A DNA stretch of 43,402 nt from an uncultured Flavobacteriaceae bacterium. Lineage in GTDB: Bacteria > Bacteroidota > Bacteroidia > Flavobacteriales > Flavobacteriaceae. A model generated the notes under the pieces. That model was given only the letters and a program-made list of their open reading frames with translations. It searched no databases and was not told the DNA's origin. Below are positions 1 through 8,449 of the stretch, piece by piece. Within the stretch, counting starts at the first letter, position 1, and every line of letters begins with the position of its first letter. A program made the translations under genes and the position numbers. Where the stretch lies: positions 1-43,402 of the forward strand of contig CALJVK010000002.1 in the NCBI GenBank assembly GCA_937773465.1. The letters are read 5' to 3'.

Positions 1-2
1 AA

Positions 3-557
3 ATTGCTGAAAAGGCTATTGAAAGATTAATATTTATTGTAAAAGATTTAGACTTAATTACAAAGCTAGAATTTGATGATTTAAAAATAGACCAAACAAA
101 ATTTAACATTATTTCAATTATTAATAATGTTTTTGAAATGCTAGAAATTCAAGCCTCAAAAAAGAATATAAGTTTAGTTTTAGATAATAAAACAAAAAAA
201 ATCAATGTATTTGCCGATCAAGAAAAGATACATCAGGTTTTGACTAATTTAATAGAAAACTCTGTTAAGTATGGTAAAGAAAATGGTACAACAGAAATAT
301 CAATTGATGATATTATTGATAATAAGTTAATTGTTAGGATTACTGATAATGGTTATGGAATAAAAAACGAACATTTTAAAAGGTTGTTTGAAAGGTTTTA
401 CAGAGTTGAAAATTCAGGAAATAGAAGAACAGGTGGCTCAGGTTTAGGACTAGCTATAGTTAAGCATATTATTGATGCTCATAATGAAAAAATTTACGTT
501 GAGAGTGATTTTGGAGTAGGATCTGAATTTTCTTTTTCTCTAGAAAAATCTAATTAA
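3..557 (+). CDS. Sensor histidine kinase, C-terminal part (5' end outside window)
   Basis: The reading frame is open from the first bases of the window, so only the end of the DHp helix and the ATP-binding domain are present. The HATPase_c boxes are in order: N box NLIENSVKYG, G1 box DNGYGI, F box RLFERFYRV and G2 box GGSGLGLAIV. This is the arrangement of PhoR/BaeS-type orthodox kinases that autophosphorylate a His (missing here) and pass phosphate to a response regulator. An internal ATG at 138 is not the real start, because the upstream in-frame residues continue the DHp helix. The sensor domain and the cognate regulator lie outside, so the signal is unknown. Confidence 0.9.
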   Translation: MAEKAIERLIFIVKDLDLITKLEFDDLKIDQTKFNIISIINNVFEMLEIQASKKNISLVLDNKTKKINVFADQEKIHQVLTNLIENSVKYGKENGTTEISIDDIIDNKLIVRITDNGYGIKNEHFKRLFERFYRVENSGNRRTGGSGLGLAIVKHIIDAHNEKIYVESDFGVGSEFSFSLEKSN

Positions 558-592
558 TTATAAGTAAATTTACTTTTCAATACATTAAAGAT

Positions 593-1273
593 TTGGGAAG
601 TAAAAACAAACTTAAAAGATTTATTGAAAATGAAAATTTTCAAAATGTTATTCAACCATCAAGAGAAGATTTAATTTCAAATAAATTTAGTTTTTACGGA
701 AATTGGAAAAACTCAGCTTTTAAAAATACAAATCCTATTATTGTTGAACTTGGGTGCGGAAAGGGTGAATACACGGTTAATTTAGCTAAATTAAATCCTG
801 ATAAAAATTTTATCGGTATCGATATTAAAGGTGCTAGATTTTGGAGAGGAGCTAAAACTGCAGTTGAATCAAAACTAACTAATGTATATTTTCTTAGAAC
901 CCAAATTGAACTTTTAAATCATGTATTTCAAACAAATGAAATTGATGAGATTTGGTTAACCTTTCCAGACCCTCAAATAAAATTTCAAAGACAAAAGCAT
1001 AGATTAACTAATCCAGATTTTCTCAAGCTTTATAATAATGTTCTCAAGCCAGACGGAATAGTGCATCTAAAGACAGATAGCGAGTTTCTTCACGGATATA
1101 CTTTGGGTCTGCTGGAGGGTATGTGTATTAAGCCATTGAATTCTAATCACGATATTTATAAAAACAGAAATGCTCCAGATGAAGTTGTTAATATTCAAAC
1201 TTATTATGAAAGTATTTATTTAAAAGATGATAAAAAAATATCTTATTTAAGTTTCAATTTTAATGAGCAATAA
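593..1273 (+). CDS. trmB: tRNA (guanine-N7-)-methyltransferase TrmB
   Basis: Makes m7G46 in the tRNA variable loop using S-adenosylmethionine; cytoplasmic. The SAM-binding segment VELGCGKGEYTVNLAKL is near residues 51-67, followed by FIGIDIKGAR. The family motif FPDPQIKFQRQKHRLTNP follows near residue 124 and is the flavobacterial version of the FPDPWPKKRH signature. The start is a TTG at 593, chosen because the MGSKNKLKRF N-terminus matches the family and there is no ATG nearby. The 226 residues are full length. The end overlaps the next gene by 11 bases, implying cotranscription. Confidence 0.95.
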   Translation: MGSKNKLKRFIENENFQNVIQPSREDLISNKFSFYGNWKNSAFKNTNPIIVELGCGKGEYTVNLAKLNPDKNFIGIDIKGARFWRGAKTAVESKLTNVYFLRTQIELLNHVFQTNEIDEIWLTFPDPQIKFQRQKHRLTNPDFLKLYNNVLKPDGIVHLKTDSEFLHGYTLGLLEGMCIKPLNSNHDIYKNRNAPDEVVNIQTYYESIYLKDDKKISYLSFNFNEQ

Positions 1274-1601
1274 AGAAAAAGTAGATTTTTTTGAAAATGT
1301 ATATTCTGTAGTTAAAAAGATTCCTTTTGGAAAGGTTAGTACTTATGGAGCTATTGCAAAATTTCTGGGCTCTTCTAAAAGCGCAAGAGTTGTTGGCTGG
1401 GCAATGAACGCTTCTCACATAAATAAAGACATTCCCGCTCATAGAGTTGTTAACAGAATAGGATTATTGACAGGAAAAAAGCATTTTTTCGGAACAAACC
1501 TTATGAGACAACTGTTAGAAAATGAAGGGTTGATTATTGAAAACGATCAAATTAAAGATTTTGAATTATTTTTTTGGGATCCCATTAAAGAATTAGAATA
1601 A
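1263..1601 (+). CDS. Alkyltransferase-like (ATL) protein of the MGMT family, no catalytic Cys
   Basis: A short (112 aa) protein made only of the DNA-binding domain of O6-alkylguanine-DNA alkyltransferases. The family PCHR active site reads PAHR at residues 58-61, so the alkyl-accepting Cys is Ala (codon 1437-1439). The helix-turn-helix segment with the base-flipping Arg (ARVVGWAM, 41-48) is kept. Members without Cys are known as ATL proteins: they bind O6-alkylguanine and hand the lesion to nucleotide excision repair rather than repairing it directly. This role is inferred from the family. The gene overlaps trmB and is probably cotranscribed with it. Confidence 0.88.
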   Translation: MSNKEKVDFFENVYSVVKKIPFGKVSTYGAIAKFLGSSKSARVVGWAMNASHINKDIPAHRVVNRIGLLTGKKHFFGTNLMRQLLENEGLIIENDQIKDFELFFWDPIKELE

Positions 1602-1617
1602 TTCTTAACTAGAATAG

Positions 1618-1625
1618 TATATTTG
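1618..1625 (+). promoter_or_regulatory. Possible -7 element of an mrp promoter
   Basis: TATATTTG matches the Bacteroidota -7 consensus TAnnTTTG and ends 25 bases before the mrp ATG, in the only gap of about 50 bases between the ATL gene and mrp. No TTTG is seen at the expected -33 spacing, so support is partial. Confidence 0.35.
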
Positions 1626-1650
1626 TAATTTAGAACGGTTTTAAATATAA

Positions 1651-2778
1651 ATGTTAACAAAAAACAAAATTTCTGAGATACTAGGTAATATCCACTTTGA
1701 AAACAATAAAGTGGATATTATTAGCGACGGATCTGTTAAAAATATTGTTGTTTTTGATAATGAAATTGTAATTGATTTAAAAATATTAAAACCAACTCTT
1801 CAAGCCAAGAATACTATAAAAAGAAAAATTATAGATTCCCTAAAAAATAATATTGATTCTAATATTGATGTTAAAATTAATTTTGTAGTTATTTCTGAAA
1901 AAGAAAATACCATTTTTAATTCATCTAGAAAAATTGAAAACATTTCTAATATAATTGCTATTTCATCAGGAAAAGGTGGTGTAGGAAAGTCTACAGTGAC
2001 AGCTAATTTAGCAGTTTCTTTATCCAAAATGGGATTTAACGTAGGGGTATTAGATGCAGATATTTATGGTCCTTCAATTCCAGAAATGTTTGATGTTTCA
2101 GGTCAAAAACCATTAGCTGTAGACGTAAATGGAAAATCAAAAATGAAACCTGTCGAAAGCTATGGTGTAAAAATATTATCTATTGGGTTTTTTACTAAAA
2201 TTGATCAGGCTGTAATATGGCGTGGTCCAATGGCTTCAAAAGCATTAAATCAAATGATTTTTGACGCGGACTGGGGAGTTTTAGATTTTCTTTTAGTAGA
2301 CCTTCCGCCTGGAACAGGAGATATTCATTTAAGTATAATGCAATCTTTACCGATTTCAGGATCAGTAGTTATTAGCACTCCTCAAAAAATAGCATTAAAT
2401 GATGCTCGTAAGGGAGTGTCTATGTTTAAAAAAGAAAATATCAATGTTCCTGTTTTGGGTATAATTGAAAATATGGCCTATTTTACACCTGAGGAACTTC
2501 CAAATAACAAGTATTACTTATTTGGAAAAGAGGGTGCTAAAAATTTATCGTCAGATTTAGAAATTCCTTTTTTAGGTGAAATTCCTATTATTCAAAGCGT
2601 AAGAGAAGCTAGTGATATTGGCAGACCTGCTGCGATGCAAGAAAATACTATTTCTGAGGATATATTTAATAGAATCTCAAAAAACATGTTATCACAATTA
2701 TTAATTCGTAATAAAGAACTGCCGGAAACCGAGATTGTTAAAATCACAACAATGTCGGGCTGTTTAAGTAAAAAATAA
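1651..2778 (+). CDS. apbC: Mrp/ApbC family iron-sulfur cluster carrier ATPase
   Basis: A 375-residue P-loop ATPase that carries or loads Fe-S clusters onto apo-proteins in the cytoplasm. The N-terminal 80 or so residues form a MIP18/DUF59 domain. The deviant Walker A GKGGVGKS lies at 107-114, followed by the switch I region (LDADIYGPSIPEMF) and the Mrp signature LLVDLPPGTGDIHLS. The C-terminus ends in SGCLSKK, typical of flavobacterial Mrp. It is followed after 6 bases by nfu, another Fe-S carrier, so the two probably work together in cluster delivery. Confidence 0.95.
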   Translation: MLTKNKISEILGNIHFENNKVDIISDGSVKNIVVFDNEIVIDLKILKPTLQAKNTIKRKIIDSLKNNIDSNIDVKINFVVISEKENTIFNSSRKIENISNIIAISSGKGGVGKSTVTANLAVSLSKMGFNVGVLDADIYGPSIPEMFDVSGQKPLAVDVNGKSKMKPVESYGVKILSIGFFTKIDQAVIWRGPMASKALNQMIFDADWGVLDFLLVDLPPGTGDIHLSIMQSLPISGSVVISTPQKIALNDARKGVSMFKKENINVPVLGIIENMAYFTPEELPNNKYYLFGKEGAKNLSSDLEIPFLGEIPIIQSVREASDIGRPAAMQENTISEDIFNRISKNMLSQLLIRNKELPETEIVKITTMSGCLSKK

Positions 2779-2784
2779 AATCAT

Positions 2785-3021
2785 ATGAAACAAGATTTAT
2801 TAAAAGAAAAAGTAGAACAAGGTTTAAATGAAATTAGACCATTTTTAGAATCTGACGGCGGAAATATTGAATTAATTTCTATTATAAATAATGTAGTCAA
2901 AGTTAAGTTATTAGGAAATTGCGTGAGTTGCTCTGTTAATCAAATGACTCTTAAAAACGGTGTTGAAATGACTATTAAAAAATTTGCTCCTCAGGTTGAA
3001 GAGGTTATTAATATTGATTAA
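2785..3021 (+). CDS. nfu: NifU-like C-terminal domain protein (Nfu-type Fe-S scaffold)
   Basis: A 78-residue stand-alone NifU C-terminal domain. The CxxC pair C46-V-S-C49 is the Fe-S ligand site; two subunits normally share one [4Fe-4S] cluster. Flanking residues (LESDGGNIELISI and SVNQMTLKNGVE) are diagnostic of the family. It sits 6 bases after mrp, and its stop overlaps the next start by one base (TAATG), so translational coupling with the reductase gene is likely. The symbol is by family only. Confidence 0.93.
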   Translation: MKQDLLKEKVEQGLNEIRPFLESDGGNIELISIINNVVKVKLLGNCVSCSVNQMTLKNGVEMTIKKFAPQVEEVINID

Positions 3022-4080
3022 TGAATAGAATAGAAACGGATATTTTAATAATTGGAGCTGGTCCAGTCGGACTATTTACCGTATTTGAAGCTGGATTACT
3101 GGGTTTGAAATGTCATATTATTGACGCTTTAGCTCAGCCAGGAGGCCAATGCGCTGAACTGTACCCGAAAAAACCTATTTATGATATTCCAGGAATGCCA
3201 GAGGTTTTAGCTGGAGATTTAGTTAATAATCTATTAGAACAAATTAAACCTTTTAGCCCTGGATATACTTTAGGAGAAACGGCTGAAAAATTAATAAAAA
3301 GTGATGATGGTTCGTTTGATGTAATTACAAATACAGGAAAAGTCCATAGATCAAAAGTTGTTGCGATAGCAGGGGGGTTAGGTAGTTTTGAGCCTAGAAA
3401 ACCACCTATTCAAAATATATCTAGTTTTGAGGGTAAGGGAGTTGAATACATGGTTAAAAACCCTGCAATATTTGCTAATAAAAATATTGTTATTTCTGGT
3501 GGTGGAGATTCTGCTTTAGATTGGACTATAGAATTATCAAAAATCGCACAAAAAGTTACTCTGATACATAGAAGAAATGAATTTAGAGGTGCTGTAGATT
3601 CAGTTGAAAAGGTTCAAAAATTAAAAAATAAATTAGCTATTAACGTGATTACACCAAGCGAGGTAATTAAACTAAATGGAGAAAAAAACCTAGAAAGCAT
3701 TGTTGTTAAACATTTAGATATTGAAAAAAACTATCGATACAGATTATTTTATTCCTTTATTTGGTTTAATTCCAAAATTAGGAAGTATATCGAATTGGGG
3801 ATTAGAATTAAATAAAAATTCAATAATTGTCAACAACAGTTTGGATTATCAAACTAATATTCCTGGAGTTTTTGCAATTGGTGATATCAATTCATATCCA
3901 GGTAAATTAAAATTAATTTTATGTGGTTTTCACGAGGCCACAATAATGTGTCAATCTGCATTGAAAATTATTAGCCCAAATAAAAAAAAAATTCTTAAAT
4001 ATACAACGGTTTCCGGAGTTCAAGGTTTTGATGGTTCAATAAAAAAAACTGATAATTCAATTATAAAGACAATTAACTAA
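3021..4080 (+). CDS. Ferredoxin/flavodoxin-NADP reductase, thioredoxin-reductase type (frameshifted)
   Basis: A FAD- and NADP-binding reductase of the YumC/TrxR-like FNR class, lacking the redox CxxC of true thioredoxin reductase. The FAD site IIGAGPVGLF is near residue 8, the NAD(P) site VISGGGDSALDW is near 155, and the C-terminal FAD-contact GVFAIGDI follows. Two frames share the protein: 3021-3730 and about 3724-4080. Removing one A from the A7 run at 3724-3730 restores one 352-residue protein of normal length (DIEKTIDTDYFIPLFG across the join). The lesion is probably a sequencing error; a true mutation or transcriptional slippage on poly(A) cannot be excluded. Its start overlaps nfu by one base and its stop overlaps mvaD by one base. 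Confidence 0.88.
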
Positions 4081-5159
4081 TGAATAGTTTATTTAAATTT
4101 AATTTAACAAATGTTCAGAATGTTAGCGGTCAATCAAGTTGGAAATCGCCAAGTAATATTGCACTAATAAAATACTGGGGAAAAAAAGAAATTCAAATTC
4201 CTTTAAACGCATCTTTAAGTTTTACTTTGTCTAACTGTTATACAGAATGTAGTATTAAATATGAGCCATTAATAAAGCCTAATAATCAATGTAATTTCGA
4301 ATTACTATTTGAAGGCAAAAGAGAGATTTCATTTGAAGAAAAATTAAATATTTTTTTCAAAAGAATTGTTTTTTATTGTCCTTATTTAATCGATTTAAAA
4401 TTAACGATTGATACCAAAAATTCTTTTCCACACAGTAGTGGGATAGCCTCTTCTGCTTCGTCCTACAGCGCTCTTTCTCTGTGTATAATGGATATAGAAA
4501 AAAAAATAAACCCAACGATTAGTTCTGAGTATTTTTTTAATAAAGCATCTTTCTTGTCAAGACTTGGATCAGGTAGTGCTTCCAGAAGTGTTTTAGGTCC
4601 TTTAGCAATATGGGGAGAAAGTGATTTTTTTAAACACAGTTCTAATTTTTTTGCTGTTAAATATGAAGAAAAATTACATGGTAATTTTAAAAATATTCAA
4701 GATACGATTCTGTTAGTGGATAAAGGAAAGAAACATATTTCTAGTACAGTTGGACATGACTTAATGATTAACCATTCCTTTTCTAATGACAGGCTTGTTC
4801 AGGTCAACCAAAATTTAAAACTATTAAAGAATGCTTTGATTTCAGGAGATTTCGAAGCCTTTACTCATATTGTAGAATTAGAAGCATTGACTTTACATGC
4901 TATGATGATGACTTCTAGCCCTTATTATATTTTAATTAAACCAAACACTTTAAACATAATTAACGAAATCTGGAATTACAGAAAAAACACTAACTCTAAA
5001 GTTTGTTTTACTCTTGATGCCGGAGCAAATATTCATTTATTATATCCTAAGAAAAACTTCAATGAAATTCAAGAATTTATATTTAATAATCTATCTAAAT
5101 TTTGTCAAAACGGCGAGTTTATAAATGATCATGTAGGTAATGGACCAAATAAGTTATAA
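4080..5159 (+). CDS. mvaD: Diphosphomevalonate decarboxylase
   Basis: Converts mevalonate 5-diphosphate to isopentenyl diphosphate with ATP, the last step of the mevalonate route to isoprenoids. The N-terminal SPSNIALIKYWGKK is the family signature. The GHMP kinase loop FPHSSGIASSASSYSALS lies near residues 118-135, followed by GSGSASRSVLG, which carries the conserved Ser/Arg of the active site. The length of 359 residues is normal. It starts inside the preceding stop codon (TAATG) and is followed after 9 bases by a mevalonate kinase. Confidence 0.95.
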   Translation: MNSLFKFNLTNVQNVSGQSSWKSPSNIALIKYWGKKEIQIPLNASLSFTLSNCYTECSIKYEPLIKPNNQCNFELLFEGKREISFEEKLNIFFKRIVFYCPYLIDLKLTIDTKNSFPHSSGIASSASSYSALSLCIMDIEKKINPTISSEYFFNKASFLSRLGSGSASRSVLGPLAIWGESDFFKHSSNFFAVKYEEKLHGNFKNIQDTILLVDKGKKHISSTVGHDLMINHSFSNDRLVQVNQNLKLLKNALISGDFEAFTHIVELEALTLHAMMMTSSPYYILIKPNTLNIINEIWNYRKNTNSKVCFTLDAGANIHLLYPKKNFNEIQEFIFNNLSKFCQNGEFINDHVGNGPNKL

Positions 5160-5168
5160 TTTTACAAT

Positions 5169-6098
5169 ATGAAAGCTCCTTTATTTTATTCTAAAATTTT
5201 ATTGTTTGGAGAATATGGAATAATTAAAAATTCCAAGGGTCTCTCAATCCCTTATAATTTTTTCAAGGGTGGCTTAAAGCTGGGAGATTTTAAAAATGAA
5301 ATTGTTAAAGAATCAAATAGAAATCTAATAAATTTTAAAAATTATTTAAAAAACATTGACAGTTCTATTGTAGAATTTGATTTTATTAAATTCGAGAATG
5401 ATTTAAAAAACGGTATGTTCTTCGACAGCTCTATTCCTCAAGGTTATGGAGTTGGAAGTAGCGGTGCTCTTGTTGCAGCGCTTTACGATAGATATGCTTT
5501 AAATAAAATTACTGTCTTAGAAAATTTAACAAAGCCTAAAATTTTAAATCTCAAAAACGTTTTTTCAAAAATGGAATCTTTTTTTCATGGAAAATCGTCT
5601 GGTTTAGATCCATTAAATAGTTATTTAAGTTTACCAATTTTAATTCATTCACAAAATGAAATTGAAACAACAGGAATTCCTTCACAATCCTCGAATGGAA
5701 AGGGTGCTGTATTTCTGTTAGACAGTGGCACGTCGAGTGAAACCGCTCCAATGGTTGAGTTATTTTTTAAATCAATGAAAAACAAAAATTATAATAAAAT
5801 TATTAAAGAAAATTTTATTAAAACTACTGATGATTGTGTTGAGGATTTTTTAAAAGGAAATTTTAATTCATTATTTTCGAATATGAAAATTTTATCTAAG
5901 GTAGTTTTAGAAAACTTTAAGCCAATGATACCAAAAGATTTTCATGATCTTTGGGCTAAAGGAATAGAATCTGATGATTATTTTTTAAAATTATGTGGTT
6001 CAGGTGGCGGCGGATATATATTAGGTTTTTCAAAGGATTTTGAAAAAGCAAAAAGGTCTCTTTCTAATTACAAACTTGAATTGGTTTATAATTTGTAA
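5169..6098 (+). CDS. Mevalonate kinase-like GHMP kinase
   Basis: A 309-residue GHMP-superfamily kinase of the type annotated as mevalonate kinase in Flavobacteriia; it would phosphorylate mevalonate with ATP. Visible motifs are the N-terminal KILLFGEYGI, the ATP loop IPQGYGVGSSGALVAAL (near residue 90), KSSGLDPLNSYL with the catalytic-region Asp, and the C-terminal glycine loop GSGGGGYILGF. Position between mvaD and a prenyltransferase supports a mevalonate-pathway role. Phosphomevalonate kinase is the main alternative, but the motifs and length fit mevalonate kinase better. It ends with a one-base overlap (TAATG) into the next gene. Confidence 0.85.
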   Translation: MKAPLFYSKILLFGEYGIIKNSKGLSIPYNFFKGGLKLGDFKNEIVKESNRNLINFKNYLKNIDSSIVEFDFIKFENDLKNGMFFDSSIPQGYGVGSSGALVAALYDRYALNKITVLENLTKPKILNLKNVFSKMESFFHGKSSGLDPLNSYLSLPILIHSQNEIETTGIPSQSSNGKGAVFLLDSGTSSETAPMVELFFKSMKNKNYNKIIKENFIKTTDDCVEDFLKGNFNSLFSNMKILSKVVLENFKPMIPKDFHDLWAKGIESDDYFLKLCGSGGGGYILGFSKDFEKAKRSLSNYKLELVYNL

Positions 6099-6982
6099 TG
6101 TCTTTTCTTTCAATAAATAAAAGTTTTTTATTTAAGATTTTAAGTTTGTTTTCAGTTGTTAGAGGATATAATATTCTTTTTATTATTACAGCTCAATTTA
6201 TTTCTTCAATTTATATGCTTTCTGAAAACAACAGTATTCTAGGTGTTGTTTATGATGTTAATATATGGTTAATTATTTTTTCATCTGCTTTCTCAATTTC
6301 AGCTGGGTATATTATTAATAACGTTTTTGATTCTGAAAAAGATTTAATTAATAGACCACTCAAAACTACTTTAGAAAAGGAAATTTCAGGGAGAACTAAG
6401 CTTTTGGTTTATATTTTCTTGAACATAATAACCTTAATTCTTGCTTTTTTAGTTTCTTTAAAAGCATTGGTTTTTTTTAGTATTTATATTATTGGAATAA
6501 TTATTTATTCAATAAAAATTAGTAAATATCCTTTTATAGGAAATCTATTTTCTGTAATTCTAGCAATTACTCCTTTTTTCGCTATTATTCTTTACTACAA
6601 AAGCTATTCTATTGAAATTTTCTCACACGCTTTATTTTTATTTTTAATAGTTTTAATTAGAGAGGTTGTTAAAGACCTAGAAAATTTTGTTGGAGATTTT
6701 ACGTTAAATTACTTCACAATACCTGTCAAGTATGGAGAGAAAGTTTCTAAAGCCTACATTTCGTTTTGTTCTTTTTTAGTTTTGATCGTTACTTATCTGA
6801 TATTAGTTTCTTACGAATTATCTTACATGAAGTATTTTTATTTTTTCAATTACATCTTCTTTGCTTTATTTAACTATTATATTTGGAACAGTTATTCAAA
6901 AGCTAATTATCAATATTTACACAATTCATTAAAACTTTTAATCGTTTTGGGTTTATTTAGTATAATATTGCATGATATATAA
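6098..6982 (+). CDS. UbiA-family prenyltransferase (geranylgeranylglycerol-phosphate geranylgeranyltransferase-like)
   Basis: A 294-residue integral membrane protein with about eight hydrophobic segments and the two Asp-rich UbiA motifs: NNVFDSEKD (74-82, the NxxxDxxxD motif) and REVVKDLENFVGD near residue 188, which bind the Mg-diphosphate of the prenyl donor. In Flavobacteriia genes at this place, next to mevalonate kinase, are usually named after the archaeal-type enzyme that makes a second ether bond on prenylated glycerol phosphate. The substrate here is inferred from that placement; another aromatic or glycerol acceptor is possible. It is coupled by overlap to the kinase that helps supply its isoprenoid donor. 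Confidence 0.8.
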   Translation: MSFLSINKSFLFKILSLFSVVRGYNILFIITAQFISSIYMLSENNSILGVVYDVNIWLIIFSSAFSISAGYIINNVFDSEKDLINRPLKTTLEKEISGRTKLLVYIFLNIITLILAFLVSLKALVFFSIYIIGIIIYSIKISKYPFIGNLFSVILAITPFFAIILYYKSYSIEIFSHALFLFLIVLIREVVKDLENFVGDFTLNYFTIPVKYGEKVSKAYISFCSFLVLIVTYLILVSYELSYMKYFYFFNYIFFALFNYYIWNSYSKANYQYLHNSLKLLIVLGLFSIILHDI

Positions 6983-6988
6983 AAGCAT

Positions 6989-7690
6989 ATGGAAATCAAA
7001 CGTGTAAGATTAAACAAATATGTTTCTAACTCTGGATTATGCACTAGACGTGAAGCTGATGATTACATCATTAATGGAAGAGTTTCTGTGAATAATGAAA
7101 TAGTAATCAAGTTAGGTTCAAAAGTATCCTTAGACGATGAAGTTAAAGTTGATGGGAAAATAATTTTCCCTTACGATTTTCAGTATTTACTATTAAATAA
7201 ACCCTTAGATTTTGATTTCAATATTTCGGGCAAAAAAAATGTTTTAAATCTATTGTCTTCACTTAACGCTGTAAACTTAACTCCAACACAAATCACTGTT
7301 AAGCAATTTTCTGGATTAGTTTTAATTTCAAACGACAATGATTTTAATAATAGTATTTCTAAAAAGTTTGGGTCTTTCAAACAGTTATTTGAAATTAAAC
7401 TTAGAGATATCATCTCTAACGAGGACTTAAATTCTATAAAAAATTCCTCAGATAGTAATAATATTGAAATAATTTCTATCAATTATGTAAATGGTGGGCT
7501 AAAAAATGAATTAGGATTGGAAGTTAGAGCTAGTAGAATGTCTAGTATTGTGAATTTATTTGAAAAATATAATCATAAAGTTATATCCATTGACAGAGTG
7601 ATAATTGCAGGACTTTCAAAAAAAGATTTACCTAGAGGAAAATGGAGATTATTAAAAAAACAAGAGTTAGTAAACCTAAACTCTTTTTAG
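6989..7690 (+). CDS. RluB/RsuA-type pseudouridine synthase homologue, probably catalytically dead
   Basis: An N-terminal S4 RNA-binding domain (RLNKYVSNSGLCTRREAD, residues 6-23) is followed by a pseudouridine-synthase-like domain starting at YLLLNKP. In active members the catalytic Asp sits in GRLDxxTxGLL. Here the aligned segment reads TQITVKQFSGLVLISND, so the Asp is a Val and the neighbouring Arg is gone. The C-terminal RNA-contact segment, normally GRNRxVRRxF, reads ASRMSSIVNLF and has lost its basic residues. The ending (IAGLSKKDLPRGKWRLL) is normal. The reading frame is intact, so this looks like a maintained RNA-binding paralogue. The stop codon overlaps that of the convergent thuA-like gene. 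Confidence 0.82.
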   Translation: MEIKRVRLNKYVSNSGLCTRREADDYIINGRVSVNNEIVIKLGSKVSLDDEVKVDGKIIFPYDFQYLLLNKPLDFDFNISGKKNVLNLLSSLNAVNLTPTQITVKQFSGLVLISNDNDFNNSISKKFGSFKQLFEIKLRDIISNEDLNSIKNSSDSNNIEIISINYVNGGLKNELGLEVRASRMSSIVNLFEKYNHKVISIDRVIIAGLSKKDLPRGKWRLLKKQELVNLNSF

Positions 7691-8406
7691 TTTGAGCTGG
7701 CCCAAATAAATCCTCTTGTAAGCAGTTCCCATGCTCCTAGATGTTTTTTGAATTCGTTAGGATCGTGTCCTAGTGATATATAAAATATTTTTCCTTTTCC
7801 ATATTTTTTTTTCCAAACAACAGGCATTTCAACGTCCTTGATCCATGGATAATTTATTCCATCAAATTTTGTTGTAGCAAGAATCTCAATATTTGGATCA
7901 AAGTGAATATAATATTGTTCACTAAATATTTCAAAATCCTCTATACCCTTAGTAAATTCATCTTCAATAATTTTTACTTTAAAATTTACCTTTCCTCCGG
8001 GGTGTTCTACCCATTGTCCTCCAGTCATAAACTGATAAGCAGTATTAGATCTGAAAGAATCAATAAGTCCGCCGTGAGCTCCAGCAAATCCAACGCCATT
8101 TCTTACCGCTTGAATTAGATTTTCTTCTTGTTCTGGTGTTATTTCGCCCTGTGTTACTGATTGTATTATTAAATCAAAATCCATAAGAAATTCTAAATTT
8201 GAATAAATATCTAAACTATTCTTAACTTCTACTTTGGCCGAATTTTTAATTAACCAATTTTCAACAATATTTGAAAAGACTTCTGGATTATGTCCTTCCC
8301 AGCCTCCCCATACAATTAAGACCTTTTTGTCTTTCAATTCTGTCGATTGGGCTAATTGTTTTGAAAAAATTAAACCAATTGTCAAACAAATAAAAAATTT
8401 CTTCAT
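7687..8406 (-). CDS. Exported ThuA-domain protein
   Basis: A 239-residue protein with an N-terminal signal sequence (MKKFFICLTIGLIFSKQLAQS) and a ThuA domain (VLIVWGGWEGHNPEVF; GVGFAGAHGG; VVWKKKYGKGKIFYISLGHD). ThuA proteins adopt a class I glutamine-amidotransferase-like fold and are linked to metabolism of 3-keto-disaccharides such as 3-ketotrehalose in rhizobia. It is divergent from the Gfo/Idh/MocA gene with only 43 bases between start codons, so a shared promoter region is likely. The periplasmic location is inferred from the signal peptide. The chemical step it performs is not established by the sequence. Confidence 0.87.
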   Translation of the reverse strand: MKKFFICLTIGLIFSKQLAQSTELKDKKVLIVWGGWEGHNPEVFSNIVENWLIKNSAKVEVKNSLDIYSNLEFLMDFDLIIQSVTQGEITPEQEENLIQAVRNGVGFAGAHGGLIDSFRSNTAYQFMTGGQWVEHPGGKVNFKVKIIEDEFTKGIEDFEIFSEQYYIHFDPNIEILATTKFDGINYPWIKDVEMPVVWKKKYGKGKIFYISLGHDPNEFKKHLGAWELLTRGFIWASSN

Positions 8407-8449
8407 AAATTCAAGCTTATAGTAAATATAATTTCAAGTCATCAATTTA

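Noticed and set aside
3721..3735. Programmed -1 ribosomal frameshift at the A7 run
   Set aside because: The restoring shift is +1 (loss of one A), so a -1 slip would not yield the full protein, and no downstream stem-loop is evident.
3021..4080. Thioredoxin reductase
   Set aside because: The fold and nucleotide sites match, but the redox-active CxxC before the NADP domain is missing, as in YumC-type ferredoxin-NADP reductases.
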